This document shows, piece after piece, positions 34,893 to 47,564 of a stretch of DNA of 64,000 bases. The notes beneath the pieces are model-generated. The model ran no database searches. It saw only the letters and a list, made by a program, of their open reading frames with translations, and was not told where the DNA came from. How positions within the stretch are numbered: the stretch's first letter is position 1; each line of letters begins with the position of its first letter. The stretch lies in NCBI RefSeq assembly GCF_037126465.1, contig NC_088209.1, forward strand, positions 22,015,146 to 22,079,145, written 5' to 3'. The DNA comes from Ornithodoros turicata. Its lineage: Eukaryota > Arthropoda > Arachnida > Ixodida > Argasidae. The translations under genes were made by a program, and so were the position numbers.

Positions 34893-37253
34893 CGACTTCA
34901 GGAGAAGCCGCGGTCAACGAATATGTATTGTGCATGTTTCATATTACCTTATACAGAGAATGTGACTTTGTTCTATAAATAGCGGTTCCAAATGCGTTTG
35001 CGTTGTTAGGACGAACACTTCGCTGACCTCTACTATGCGCACCTGTGTACACAGGAATGCACACATCCTGCATTCATTTCCTTTACATTTTTTTACTGAT
35101 CTGTGGTAACATCGCTTTGTATACCTTCATGCCGCTCCGTCGTGCGTTGCATTACCTACACACTGCTGATGAGGTCGTAATAAGACCGAAACACCTGTTT
35201 GGTCCCGGTATTGTAGCATTTGAGTTTAATATTCGTTGCGACCTGCAATGGTGGTCTACCAAGTGTTCAAAGAGCAAGCTATATTCAGCCATATACATAT
35301 TATAGTAGAGCTAAGTGTAGTGAGAACCACAAGCACAGTAGACCCGAATCAAGACTGTGGCAAGCGATAAGTGTGAAGTGCGGGGAAGGATTACCTCATT
35401 GCTGCGGTCGGATTTGGATAATGGGCGGAAGAGGGCCTCTCTAGTAGGCGATTCGACGGAGGGAAAACAAGCCACAGGACGAACTTGAAGATGTCATAGG
35501 CATATAAATGTATGGCCGTATAGGCGATGGAGCCATACGTGAGAGGTGGGCAATATCAGGCATAGCTGAGGTCACTGCTGAGGTGCTGAGGTGAGAGCAC
35601 TGCAGTCCCGTGTGAGCCATTGGAAATAGAGCTATGGGTGTGCAGCACAGGCACAGTGCTTGCTCTCTCGAACCTCGAAAATGTTGCCCTGGCGAGATTA
35701 CGGGAAGTTGAAGCTACTTGGGCACGAAGTGACGGTGCCGCCCCGCAGCACCCATCTGGTGTGTCCTGCAGAGGTGGTTGGATGGGCAGGTTCGGAGGGT
35801 GCTTTCAGAAATCGCGTAGTCCCAGAGCTGGCACAGTCGTACGAGATCAAGTGCTGTTCGTGTCTTCCACACGGAAGCGTTATGGGCCATCGTACGAGGA
35901 ATACAATAGCAGTTTTGGCTCTTAAGGGTATTGAGGTACCCTAGTATTGGCAGCACCTTACACAAAAGACAAATTTGGCTTTAGCCTAGGGTGCCTTAGT
36001 ACAAGCTCCCACAGAGCGCGCTAGTATTGCGGTGCCCTACTTTAGCCTTCGTCAACGCGTCCCCTGTGGCATAGAGAGCCTAAGCTAATCTAAGAAAGGA
36101 TAAGAAAACGTTTTTATTGGGTGCGTAAGGAGCACATCTTTCGCTCCAGAGGGAGTGACACTATATATATATATATATACCATACCCCACTAGGAGCCTC
36201 TGCTTAACGCTCCAAATGCGCGTCACCTGTATTGCTAACCACTTCCGCTCATATGTTCCGCTTCGGCGAGCGCGAGGACCGTCTCTTCTTCGTTCGTGGA
36301 GTCAGTTGACGTAGAAGGAAGTACTACCGTACAGGTACGGCGTATCCAAAGCCACTGAGGTGCATCGACGAGCCTTCTATGTCACTTGAATGCCGCTTAA
36401 AGGCGTGAAAACTTGCGGAACTACGTCACTGCACTTCCGTTTCGGTCGTTCTCAGCCCGTGACTCCGTCTTTGAGATGGAGTCACACAGTTCGGCTCGAG
36501 TTGCGCGCTCCGGCTGTGCGTTTGCTCCTTTGGTGGACAGAGTCTCTCTTGACTCTGGAGTAGTTATATACGCTATGCAAGTAGGTCAGACATCTGAGCG
36601 TCCCTCCAGTTTTCCTCTCTCCCCTATTGCCTGTGGAGCAATGTCATTGGCCCCTCTCCCAAACAAGGGGTAAGATTTCATGGTGGCACGCACGTGGTTT
36701 CTTTTATGCACCCATGCCGGTCAAGAGCCTTAATGCTGCCTTGTGAGTGGACAGACACTTAGTCACGTGGTTTATTCACACTTTACCCTCTCCCCCGAGC
36801 AGAGACTGTCGTAGCGTGTTTAGCGCACCCAATGGAATTCGCTCTAAGGACTCCTGGAGAAAGAACAAAAGAAAAAGAAACGAAAAAATGTCGCGTCCGT
36901 TCCAGTCGATTTCGAAACTTGGTGTCATTGTATTCCATTTTATTGACCACTGCCCACGGTATCGAAGACCCCACGCGGAATAGTTGGCGCAGTTTCACTG
37001 CTATTCGGTCGAATGCATGAAAAAGAGCAGGCGCCGGATGTTGAGAGCATGCCGGAATTCCCTCTCTGGGAAAAAGGCGAAAACGTCATTCCCCACCCCG
37101 CCAATCAGAGCACGGCCTTGAGAAAGGGGATGCCGCGGCGCTGCATGCGTCTGGACGGCGCCTTTTTCCTCTGATTGAGGCCCTCTCACTCCTCCTCTTA
37201 GGGAGTGACGTCACGCTGATACCATTGTTGCCGGAGCCTCCGCAGCTGCGGCC
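34893..37253. other. Spacer, nothing firmly recognised
   Basis: Contains a (TA)n tract at 36162-36179 and otherwise unassigned sequence. Open frames at 35620-35965 on both strands show no domain residues. Confidence 0.4.
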
Positions 37254-37460
37254 ATGATAAAGTGGCTCGTGTTTTTCATCGTTGTTTCTTTTCATGGTTG
37301 TGCACGCGTAAAGCTGCCTCTCGATAATCTCGATAATTCGCGAGGCAAAATGCTTCGGAAAAAGCAACCCATAGCCAGCGCGACACCCTCCAGCCCCCAG
37401 CTCCTTTCGAACACCCTTCTCTTAAAATCTAATAACGCCGCGAGCAGTTGTTCAGTTTGA
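37254..37460 (+). CDS. Short ORF with signal-peptide-like N-terminus
   Basis: ATG in a good context (gcggccATGA) opens MIKWLVFFIVVSFHGCARVK, a plausible secretion signal, then 48 polar residues to a stop. A possible donor inside (CACGC|GTAAAG) suggests it could instead be a first exon. No homologous family recognised; a chance ORF is quite possible. Confidence 0.25.
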   Translation: MIKWLVFFIVVSFHGCARVKLPLDNLDNSRGKMLRKKQPIASATPSSPQLLSNTLLLKSNNAASSCSV

Positions 37461-40216
37461 GTGAAGTATGGATGGTAGTGATTCGGCCATAGAAACTTTC
37501 CTCAGAGTTCGCCTCATGCAGCGTGAGGGCCTCAGAGAATGATGATTTCGTGCTTCCTCCACTTTTGTGATCAGCCACAAAATACAGATGGCACGAACGA
37601 TAATTCTGTTGTGCATTAGAAAAATATGTCTGAATCCAACACGTTCAACGATGTTCGTTTGTTTGTAAGAAGAAAAAAAAGAGGAGCGTTCAACGATATT
37701 TCGCTGAGTTTGCCCTCAAGCTAGGCGCAAGGTGTAACAGAGTCACGTAACAGGTATACACAACACATAACATTGTCGCAACGGAAACAACCATGTCGTG
37801 CGTGGGTTGTGAAACAAGGACGGAAGGTACACGACCACCTCGAGCCATTGCCCGCGCACTCAGTGGGAAGCAAGAAAAAAGTCGTCCGCTGTAAAATTCT
37901 TCCGTGGCGACGCTTTGCAGATTCCTCGAAAGTAGAGCGTCCCTCTACAGACGCCTTGCATTGCTGCACGACGGCTGTGTCACTGACACGACCGCCATCT
38001 GCCTATATTTAGCCTCGATGACAGGGTGTATAATACATGGCTAAAGCGGTAACCACATTAGCGATGATATTTCCAGAAATGTGCGAGGATTTCTTTTTTT
38101 TTTTTTATAGAAAGCAGGCGTACAATATCTGTGCGGGATCTCTCGAGGGGAATTAATTAGTCCACGTGGATGGACATGTCTCTCTAGAGCCCCAATGGCT
38201 CTGGAGTATCAGTAACTCCCTTTCGGGCGGTCTGTGTTTCGGCTCTGGAACTCATTGACACTGTTTCTTCTTTCTCTTTCTTTTTTTTTTTGTGAGGAGA
38301 GGGTGAGACAAGGAGTGATGAGCACTCTAGGAGGAGGCAAACTTGAAATACTTCACAAGGCTAACTGCGTGAATACTCCTTCAGTCGTCGAAGGGCACCT
38401 ACTCCGTTTAACGCGTCGTATCTTTTAAAATACAGAATAAAGCCTACGTAGCACGCGAGGAGGAGGAGGAGGTTGTAAAACGGAAGCGTTCTGTAGAAGG
38501 GCACACGACGACCTACAGCAATCACACACGCCTGACAGTGCTTACACTGGTGGGGAATACTTACAAAGGGCTACCTTAAGTGCGTCTTGTACTTATGGGA
38601 AACTTATGGGAAAATACCAAAACGTTTGTGTTTCTTTTCATTTGTGTTTTTGTGTCTGAAGTACATTTTTGAGGAAGAAATCTATTGGTGACAAGCCTCG
38701 AAATGTTGATAGGATGTTAAGCACCTAAAAGTTAAAAGCAAAGATATACACAGTCATGACACTGTGGTAGGCAGCTCGATGACTTGGCTTTGTCTTTTCA
38801 GGTCTCCGAATACATGATTCTGTTGCCCTTTTTACGTTGCTTCCTCCGCAGGAAGACAGTAATAATTATATTTAACGATGTATCACTGGCTTTTAAGTAT
38901 TATACGATGGAGTAAAATAAGGCAATTTGCGCACTCAAAGGCACACACGCTTTCGTTGTCATTTTTTTTTTTTTTTCTGGTGAGGAAACACCCCAATCAT
39001 CTTTAAAACAAAGTTGCTGTTTTATATTACGTTGCTGCAAATAGCAAAGCCACATAAAAAATTGACGTTTCTATTGTGCTCTATATTCTTTATTTTCTTT
39101 CTACAGCAACAAGAAGTGCTCAGGAACGGTCTCCGTTAACTTGCACCTCTTTCTCTGCAGTCATGCTTCCCCCGCAGTATATGGCCTAAGATTGGCACCA
39201 GAGCAATGCGCACTATGTAGGCAGAGGGATCAATAGGGATTTTCACTACATCCTCCTCCAAAACTCCCCTAACATCGCCTACCCAACTCCACAAAAAAAA
39301 AAAAAAAAAAAGAAAGCAAAACAGCCCTGATGGGACTTTTTTGGGTGGTGGTGCTTGTTACCCCACCGAAAATTTTCTGATATGAATATACATATTTTGT
39401 ACGGAGATACATAGCAGTAGCCACCTGAAAGGGACCCCCGTGCGAAATCCCAATGCCTCCCTGAGATGGAACTCCCGGGCAAATCCTAGGGAATCAGGCA
39501 GGATACAATACTAGTTTGGGCAATCACAGCACATGCTATAGTCGCCCGTGTGAATGTAAATGTAAATTGTGCCATATCATTCGGTTTATATTCGGAGTAA
39601 GCAGTTGACCAGCACAGATTCACAGCACTTGCCAAAAATGCTTGCTGAAGATTTGCTAAAAAAATCAGTACGTAACTACCAAACAGTGGTACTTCGTACT
39701 AATGACGCCGTGTGCTACCGTAACGCAACAAGCGAGTAGCTTACATGTTTGGTGAGATTTAGGAGCTTATTGCTTATAAATACCTCGCAACATAGCAAAC
39801 ATGTGATATGTCACTCTGAAGAGTTTAAATTGCTTTATGAAATTGCGATGAAATCTGCCGGGGCAACGCCTGGTGTGAGACGATCCTCATTTTAGAGGGC
39901 AACACCGGTGCTCATGTAGCCAGCTTTTTTTCTTTTCCTTTCGTCATGATTTTGATTTCCACGCGGTCCTCCGTAGACGTCGCTGCGTTAGACCCAGTGT
40001 TATGCGCATCAATACTATGTTTGTGTCTACTTCGGCACAGTGTTCCCCGCAATTTTCAATTTTGGTTTTCTTAAAAAAAAGAAAACTACGATTATGATAT
40101 GGACGAAAATTGTGACGTTGGGTTCCTGGGACCCTATATACGCTATTGAGTGAACTCACTTCATTGGTTGCGCCTCAGCTGTTTAACGGTACTCTTCAGT
40201 TCAACTGTGAATTACT
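37461..40216. other. Spacer with simple repeats
   Basis: Homopolymer runs at 38092-38106, 38280-38291 and 39293-39310, and a short (GGA)n at 38458-38472. No exon recognised. Confidence 0.45.
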
Positions 40217-40498
40217 TTCTTTTTTATTCTGTGTTAGCGCCGCGAAGCAACTGTAGCCATGAGAGAGGAGAGGAGAGAGGACAGCAGGAAGGAGTGGGGC
40301 ACAGGGGGGTTAGTATGCGTCCTGGGCCGACTTCAGGGGAAACAGCGCCGACATTCGTCTAGAAAAAGTCTTCGGAAAACCCAGGGAAAACCTCAGACAG
40401 CACAGCCGCGGTGGTAGGATTCGAACCCACCACCTCCCAGACTTCAGCACGACCTTGGCTACCACCAGCCTTAACCCGCTCGGCCATGCCCCTGGTGT
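40217..40498 (-). mobile_element. Ruka-like tRNA-derived SINE, copy 2 (best preserved)
   Basis: The minus strand reads GGCATGGCCGAGCGGGTTAA, then GGTAGCCAAGG, then GGTGGGTTCGAATCC: an intact-looking A box and B box of a tRNA-Leu/Ser-like head. The body GTGCTGTCTGAGGTTTTCCC and GCCCAGGACGCATACTAACC follows, and the tail is T-rich on the plus strand (40217-40230). No open reading frame is expected in a SINE. Confidence 0.8.
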
Positions 40499-43189
40499 GT
40501 GAGTTACTTTGCCTATCATTTATATAGTACATATGTGTGGTCGACATTCAGCATTATTCGCGCTGCAGCCAGCTACTCCTTTAATTTGCCTTCCAAGTGA
40601 AGACGGCAAGTGAACCCGTTCTGCGAAGGTGAAACCGTGAGCGAGACAATGTGGACGAGGACGCCCCGCTTGAGTCACTGTGTCGGCGGCGGGGGCAGCC
40701 CGGGTAACGTGGGTAATAACGCGCAAAACGCCCTTCATTGTGTGGGGGAGATCCAAGAACTGTCTGCCGTTTCTTCCACTCCTCGCACCCGTGTAAATCT
40801 TTCTACAGTCACTGAACTGATTCCCACCTCCTTGAGAAGGTATACGAAGCGAGTATACGGCGCAAAGTTGATGGGATATGGAATTGACTTTTACGGGACG
40901 ACAATTGCGGCGGTATAACCGTGTGTGTGTGTGTCGCGATATTGGGAAGTAAAAGTAAAAGTTGTTGCTTTAGAGCTGCTAAAAACACAAATAGAAACAT
41001 ACAGCCTTTCTTTTTTTACATCAGTAGCTGTTAACGGGAAGGCCTCGGAAAATCGCTATGGCTGTATCACAAAACCCTCCGCTCCTTCTGTCTTCTTCCT
41101 CTGTCTGTTGACTGTCGGTTTCGGTGATGCAAAACAAGTTGATAATCTAAGGCTAATAAAAAGCAGCTTTGACATATACTCAGAGACGTGTACGTTGTCC
41201 CGGAAAGTGTCTCGATTTTTCGGCGTTTCCTGTCCCGCAATTGTCCCGATGTTTGCCCCGCTAATCCCAGCTCTACACATCACCACTCACTTCACAGATC
41301 ACAAGGCAGTACTCGTTACTCTAAAGTAGTTGTGCATATATCAGCAATAAAAGTGTCAACATACACACACAACGGCTACCGCTGAAGTTGGCGTTACTGC
41401 AATTTTTTTTGTTTTCGTCGGCCCCGCAATCGTTCTTGACAACGTGATGCGTTTGGTCGCTCCACACACTTTTCCGTAAAATATGTATAGTAAAGAAATG
41501 TTTCAGAATGGTACGTCACTTCGACCGTCGGGGTTCATGTACGGTTCGTGTATACGGGGTATGTATCACATCCTGCTTATCTACCGTCTCATACGTGATG
41601 GATGCACGTCCCATAACAATCTAGTATCGGGCGGGGATGAGTCCAGTGCCTGCCCCACCCTCCTACAACAATAACAACTTTATTTGAAGGATGGTGAGTC
41701 GGGCGATGAAACTCCCCAGTAACCCCCTCCTTGACCCCCTCCTATTCACACATGATCCTCATCCGACTTGTGAACACACAATATAGCACATATCATTTCT
41801 CAACGCACTCTTCGGTTGTCTTTGTGTCTGTGACGTCAGCAATACGCCTATATGAACGCTTACGTCATTCCAAAGTCGAAATCAGTTGTACAATGAGGTA
41901 ATCCAAGACCACAGTGAATACAATATCGTAGACAGCATCCTTGCACGTATCTCATAGCCAGGTACAGCTTCAATAACTTAGACGCTGTACAGGCGCAAAC
42001 AGACCTTCGTAAACGGTTTATGGAATTTTCCTTGGAGTTGCGTTAAAAATAAATGAAGGAGGTCGATGTCTGCAGCGATGTGATGTGGACTTGCAATTCG
42101 AGGCGAGGCTGTTCGCTGAAGGTTGGAGTTCAACGTGTCTTCTCCCTCAAGACGGACTGCTCCATAGACGTCACACATAGCAAGTGTCCCATTCAGATAT
42201 GGCAGTCGTCGAAGAAGCCAGATAGCGGCGGTTCATGTTTTTTGACACCTTGAGACGTGCGTTGTGTTGGTCTGCTTGTGTCTGTTGGTTGGTCTGCCTT
42301 GTGTGTTCCAGCCTCAGCAGTTACTTTCCATCATAACAAGTGTGTAAGGAGTATGCGTGCCCATGCCTTCTTCCGTGGTACACGTTCCCGGAGCACTAAC
42401 CGCGCGGCTAAAAGGATGAGGACGCGATTGCATCGTTCGAGCAGTTTGTACCCGCGCGGACGTCGACGGAACCTTGGATCCAATGATGCAGATGGTCGAG
42501 TACAGGTGTGAGAAGGTTGCCAACTGAAAATAGGATAGCGACTGACGTTTCGGGTCGTTTATGTTTTACGACCATTCCTGTCTTGTGCGAGCGCGAAATA
42601 TTTCCTCGTCTTCTCTGTGCTTCCGCGTCTCGGGCAAGAAGCGACCTACGAGCAGATGAAACTGAAATGTCTTAAAGGAGCATTGCGAAATATGAGGGCC
42701 TCTATGACTCTCCTAAGAAGGACGCATCTCAGTTCGGAACGGCAACTTTTGGCGTTTTGTATCCAACCTTTGCATGGATACACAAACGTTCCGCTTACCC
42801 ACAGAAACCAGAAACTAAACGTAGAACTATGTACCAGTTCGCCTGTGCCCTAGCCCTTGTTACCCACGAAAGTCTATTACCGGAAGAACCCGTTAAACTC
42901 TACTCAGTTATCCGGAGTTTGCTATCCATATCGAGATGGCCATGTGTGTCCTCCGGAGCGTCCAATAATGCGTGTACGATAGTTAATTATGTGAAAGAAA
43001 CAAAAGGATTTGCTCTCAGGGCACTATTGGTATATGTATGACGGTATATGTTTCCTGCATAGCACGCTCCCGCTTCGTCAGTTTGAAAATGCTCTGAGTG
43101 TAAAGGAGACCTACAGGTTATTTTGAGAATTTCATTATCGGACACGTAGATCGAGTCGCTGAACCTAAGCCTCCGCCACCGTCTCAAAA
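40499..43189. other. Spacer, no gene recognised
   Basis: Includes a short (GT)n tract at 40921-40933. AACAACTTTATTTGAAGGAT near 41667 resembles the 3' end of a retroposon on the minus strand. Open frames at 40610 and 42257 lack recognisable residues. Confidence 0.4.
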
Positions 43190-44100
43190 TGTTTAAAATA
43201 AAGTGTGCAGTTGTGATGAATTATTTGTCGAAAGGAGTTGTTCCGCATCGAAGAGCATACTCCGACATAAACGAACGGACAAAACTTCTGGGGGCGAAGA
43301 CGTCGAAGATGAACCACATGAAGGCCGTGCTAGCTGAGGCGGTGTTTCCGGATGGCGTCGCCTTTGTGGAAGAGGATCTACTCAACGACACCCGTCTGAA
43401 GTTTAAAGAAATTGTGGCAAGACTGGAGATCCGGAAGACATCTGCTTACAGAATAATTGGTCATGAGAAAGGTCAATGGAGGGTAGCCCCCACGATTTCT
43501 CCAGTCGTTCAGAAGGGTATATAGCTTCGCTTGCACTCCTCTCAAAAGATATTGAATGCCTTTTCAGCCAGAAAGACGACAGCACTCGAAACCATCGTGT
43601 CTTGGGGACTAAACTGAGCCGGCAGAAACATGGAGGAGCGTCACCAAGAAAAGCAAAGGTAAAGGGTGTACAAAGCGAGTCGAGGTCCCCTGTCTTTTGG
43701 GGACCAGAAGGGTGATCGTTTAGATTGTCCACAAGGAGAGGAGCACTACTGGTACTGCAGAGGTACCCACCTGCACGAGTTTCACGAAACAATCAAAGGA
43801 TAAGAAAGGCGTCACATATGCTGTGCCACGATATTCGCCACTTGCACGACAACGCGCCGGTTCACGCGGCAGTTGTTGCAAGGACCGCCGTGAAAGTATG
43901 TGGGTTCCAGGCGATCACCCACCCACTCTTTACAGCCCCGACATCTTACCCAACGATCATTACCTGCACTTGACACCGAAGTTTGTTCCTCGTTGAAGGA
44001 AATTCACCAATGGCGACAAACTCAAAGGATGCCGTTCTCCAATATTTTGAAGACAAGACGGTGACCTGGTAATGTAGAGCTGCGACACTTGCACCAGAAT
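43190..44100 (+). pseudogene. Highly decayed mariner transposase
   Basis: The segment begins KCAVVMNYLSKGVVP, like a mariner N-terminal helix. VEEDLLNDTRLKFKEIVARL then EIRKTSAYRIIGHE follows, matching the second helix-turn-helix. Next come a PRKAKVKGVQS and SPVFWGPEGVIV block in another frame, and LHDNAPVHAA, the second catalytic Asp motif. There are in-frame stops and frameshifts, and no terminal repeats were found, so limits are approximate. Confidence 0.6.
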
Positions 44101-44469
44101 AAACTGAGATTGCACTGGAAAGAAGCACATTTTTGTTTCTATTTTTTCTTTTATAACACAATTAGGCCGGAACGTACCTCGTACAACTCGTTTATCCAGG
44201 AATCCGTTATCGAGACGGTTGGACAACGGTGCGGATGAGGGAGACCGGATGAACGGGACAAGCTGGTATATTACTCTTTACACTGGCAAGAGCTTCTCTT
44301 GCCTTTAATGCTCTTACTTAATGCCCACTTAATGTTAGTACAATATACATTTCCCCTGCAAAATACGAACGACGCTATATTATGCCAGCAAGGTGTGATT
44401 ATTCCAATAGCATACAACGACGCCTGTGTTATCTACAGATGTATAGGCACGTGCGCCTGGTAGCGAAGC

Positions 44470-44625
44470 TTATTCGAAAGACAACTTATTGAGAAGGAGA
44501 GACAGCTGGTCACCCACAGATAGCCGGCGCATTTTTGCTGATGACTTGGAGTATTCCAAACCCGTATATATGTTGTATGGACACAGTACAAAGACTAACA
44601 CCACACACAACCCTGTGCCCCACAT
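44470..44625 (-). CDS. Small secreted-peptide-like ORF (51 aa)
   Basis: ATG at 44625 in a strong context (gcagccATG). The N-terminus MWGTGLCVVLVFVLCPYN is signal-like, followed by a short basic and amphipathic segment (KMRRLSVGDQLSLLLNKLSF) before the stop. The size and layout resemble small peptide precursors, but there is no amidation signal and no family match. The frame is also open upstream, so this may be chance. Confidence 0.25.
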   Translation of the reverse strand: MWGTGLCVVLVFVLCPYNIYTGLEYSKSSAKMRRLSVGDQLSLLLNKLSFE

Positions 44626-46551
44626 GGCTGCATCTGCGGACGCTTGAAGCATCCAGCTGACGTTTCCAGGCCGTCCTTTTTTCTTTTTTATTGGGATGCT
44701 TTGTTGCATGGCAGGCACTGCGCTTCCATGGCGACGACAAGGTATTTCCTCTTTCTGGCATCTTATCGACATTAGAAGGTCGCTTCTCAAATGACGTGAC
44801 CCAGGCTTCACGTTCAGGACCACAGTCGTTGGACGCAGTCGAAATAAGCGTGATCTGCTCTTGCACGCGTGCTATTCATCATTTCCAATCGTATTTATGC
44901 GACACTCGTCGCAATCTACTCTTCAAATAGCAGCGGTCGACGAAGAAATGCATGCAGCAAAACTCGTTTTTGAAACACCCTGATTTCGCACAGAGCAGTA
45001 CAGACTTTGAGACTGACGAATAGTCTAGCATTTGCAACTTCCGTTGGATTCAATCAGCGCTGACAAATAAACGAGCACAACCACCGTTTCACAAATTACT
45101 CTTTCGGCTCTGCGGACAAACGATCCCTCAAACGAAACAATATCGGCGACTTGTGAGGCAGCCAGCGTGTTATAGGTAGACGAAGATGGTACTCCGTCTT
45201 CGTGGAGAAGGCCTTGCAGTTCGCCGCCGTGGTCCTGCATCGAAAAACCCGCCTATCCGGACTGGTGACTTTCTCCGTAACAGTAGAAGGGCAGCGAAAG
45301 CCGTACATGTGGCGCACATCACAGTGGCCTTGTACTTTCGAGAAACGGGACGTATTAATCCAGACACAGTTCGCATGCCAATGTTGCGGACTGTTCTTGG
45401 TATTCGTGCACGCGAAGCGACATTCCGGCGATTGCATTGAAGTACAGTTTCTGGAATCCCGCCAGCTGATGGAGACTTCGGATGTGCGATGATTTCTTCA
45501 TCTTCGAAGGCAGAAGGCATGCTACTTATTGGGATTTGTTCGTATTAGGGCGAAGGACTGTATCGTTGGCCTTTATTTTGCGGCCACGATATCGCGTTGT
45601 GCACTAATCCTTACGGAAGTACAGCACGACTTTATTTTCCTCGTATCCGGTCGATGTTCCGTTCTGAGCAAAGACTGTTGTGGAATCGGGTATGAAAAAT
45701 ATGTACTATATGATCGTAGGAGTAAATGATTGTTATTATGGATGCATATGATGAGAAGGTACGGTCACTGACAGTTCAGTCAACTTGACGGAGAAGAGTT
45801 GTTTTGTACTACTCACTGTAGCTCCTTGTTTTCCTGGCAATTCGCAGAGTCAAGAGTCACAAAACCCTATGGGTGTAGGCATCCCACGCTTACGCCTCTT
45901 CTTACCCTTCCCTCCCTTTCATGCCAGTAACCTTGCGCTACACTCAGAGCAAAGTTACATTTACTGAGCTCGTCCATTTCTACAATCCATCCGATTTAAC
46001 GGCATCTATTGCAGAACTTTAATATCCATGTGCATTTTAGAATCGATCACGTGACGTGTGTCTCCGCACAGTGTCTCCGTGAAGTCAGTGTTAGTCGAGC
46101 AAGTTGGAGGACGAGAGGATGCAGAGCGTGTTGGTTGAGTAACACGGTAACAAACGAGAAGAAACACGGACGGACAGAGGACGTGTTTTACTAGCAACGA
46201 ATACACAAATGACACTGACGTCCAGTCTAGACTGCCAAATCCTTCGCCACAAAGGCCACTTTCGATGGATACCTAAATACGATTCGCACGCTTATGAACT
46301 CGCAAAAGTTACGCTGTGACCTTTGGCAGAGGCTTAGGAAACGATGGGTGAGGTCCTGCGACCTTTATAAGAACCTGTACGACCACAGCGAATCTCTGTA
46401 TTTTTCTGACTGCCGTCATCGCCAATCCTGTAAGTGTCAAAATTCATCTTCCAGTTGGACCATAACCCCTAAACCATGGTCTAGTTGGTCATGGTTGCAA
46501 TTCCTCTCAACTTGAGCGAGCCTTACAAGGTTCATTCGAATGTTGCATGTA
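44626..46551. other. Spacer, nothing recognised
   Basis: Several open frames between 45025 and 45520 overlap on both strands without domain residues. No repeats were recognised. Confidence 0.4.
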
Positions 46552-46559
46552 ATTATAAG

Positions 46560-46812
46560 CAGTGGCGTATCTAGAGCTACCTGCGCCCATGGCAGCATGG
46601 TTAACATGATGTCTTTGGGAATGCGTTTTCGTGTGGTCCGAACTAGGTTTCACAGTACAACCTCTCTAATAGCGGGTGCTTTAGATGATTTATGAATGTG
46701 CCAGGTTGAGTGCCCGACCTGGCACATTCACACCCAACCACATAATGGCGCCCCTATTCACCTGGCGCCCATGGCACCTGCCCACACCTGCCACACCCTA
46801 GATACGCCACTG
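46560..46812. mobile_element. hAT-type MITE with perfect 8-bp duplication (253 bp)
   Basis: Terminal repeats CAGTGGCGTATCTAG and CTAGATACGCCACTG are perfect inverted copies. The flanks ATTATAAG at 46552-46559 and 46813-46820 are identical 8-bp target duplications, the hAT signature. No coding capacity. Confidence 0.9.
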
Positions 46813-47521
46813 ATTATAAGCAGTGTAGATCATGACTGTGGAGGGGATACATGTAATGTATGTAAAAAAAAAAAATCGTACACTTCATAGGTATAACTCA
46901 ACTAGCTGGTTTGAACAGTATCCTACAAATCAAACATCAAATATGTAAAAATACAATGTTCATCAAATACAACTCAATCACTCCTCGAAACAACTCAGCG
47001 GCGTGGTGGAGCATGCCTTTTCACTTTATGCTAGATGAGCATCCAGTATCCAACTCACTTGGTGGTTCGCAACAAAGGAATCAATGTCGATACCATTACA
47101 CTTCATATTAGACTTCAACCTACATCTTCCCTTTTATGAACACAATCAATCAACGGAACAATGATAAACGTCTTGGTTATGGTCGCAACGGCAAAACAGC
47201 ACACCCTCACAAACTGTAACATTAACAGTAATAAACGGTAACAGCAACACATATTTGACAGTTGATTCGTTGGATGTTTGTTGTGATGCAGAGTTATTTA
47301 ATAATCGCCGAAGATCTCGGTGGTCGATAGTTTCTGGCCCATCTTATCTGCACGTGATCGGCGAAAGCCGCGTCCCTTCCTGTCGGTCCACGTGGCTGCA
47401 AGGGAGGCCTAGGCGGCGCTGTCCCGGTTTTGAGGGTAAGTCGGAAAGTGAACCGGTATGAAAAGGCGGCCAGTGCCGCCTTCATGCGTACAGTGGTTGC
47501 TGGAGGATCACCAAACCCAAC

Positions 47522-47564
47522 ATGCTCTGCGTGCTCGCTCTCGTCGTCTGTCTCGTCGGACTCG
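47522..47564 (+). CDS. CPAP3-type gene exon 1: signal peptide
   Basis: ATG in context acccaacATG. It encodes MLCVLALVVCLVGL plus one base of a split Gly and ends at the near-perfect donor CTCG|GTGAGT (phase 1). This matches the phase-1 acceptor at 59956 and gives CLVGLG-SAQRAADYEC, a normal signal cleavage region. A weak TATA-like TATGAAAAG lies at 47457-47465. The link over 12.4 kb is inference from phase and composition. Confidence 0.7.

Noticed and set aside
45025..45520. Long overlapping frames on both strands
   Set aside because: No domain residues, no splice consistency, and similar openness on both strands suggests composition rather than coding.
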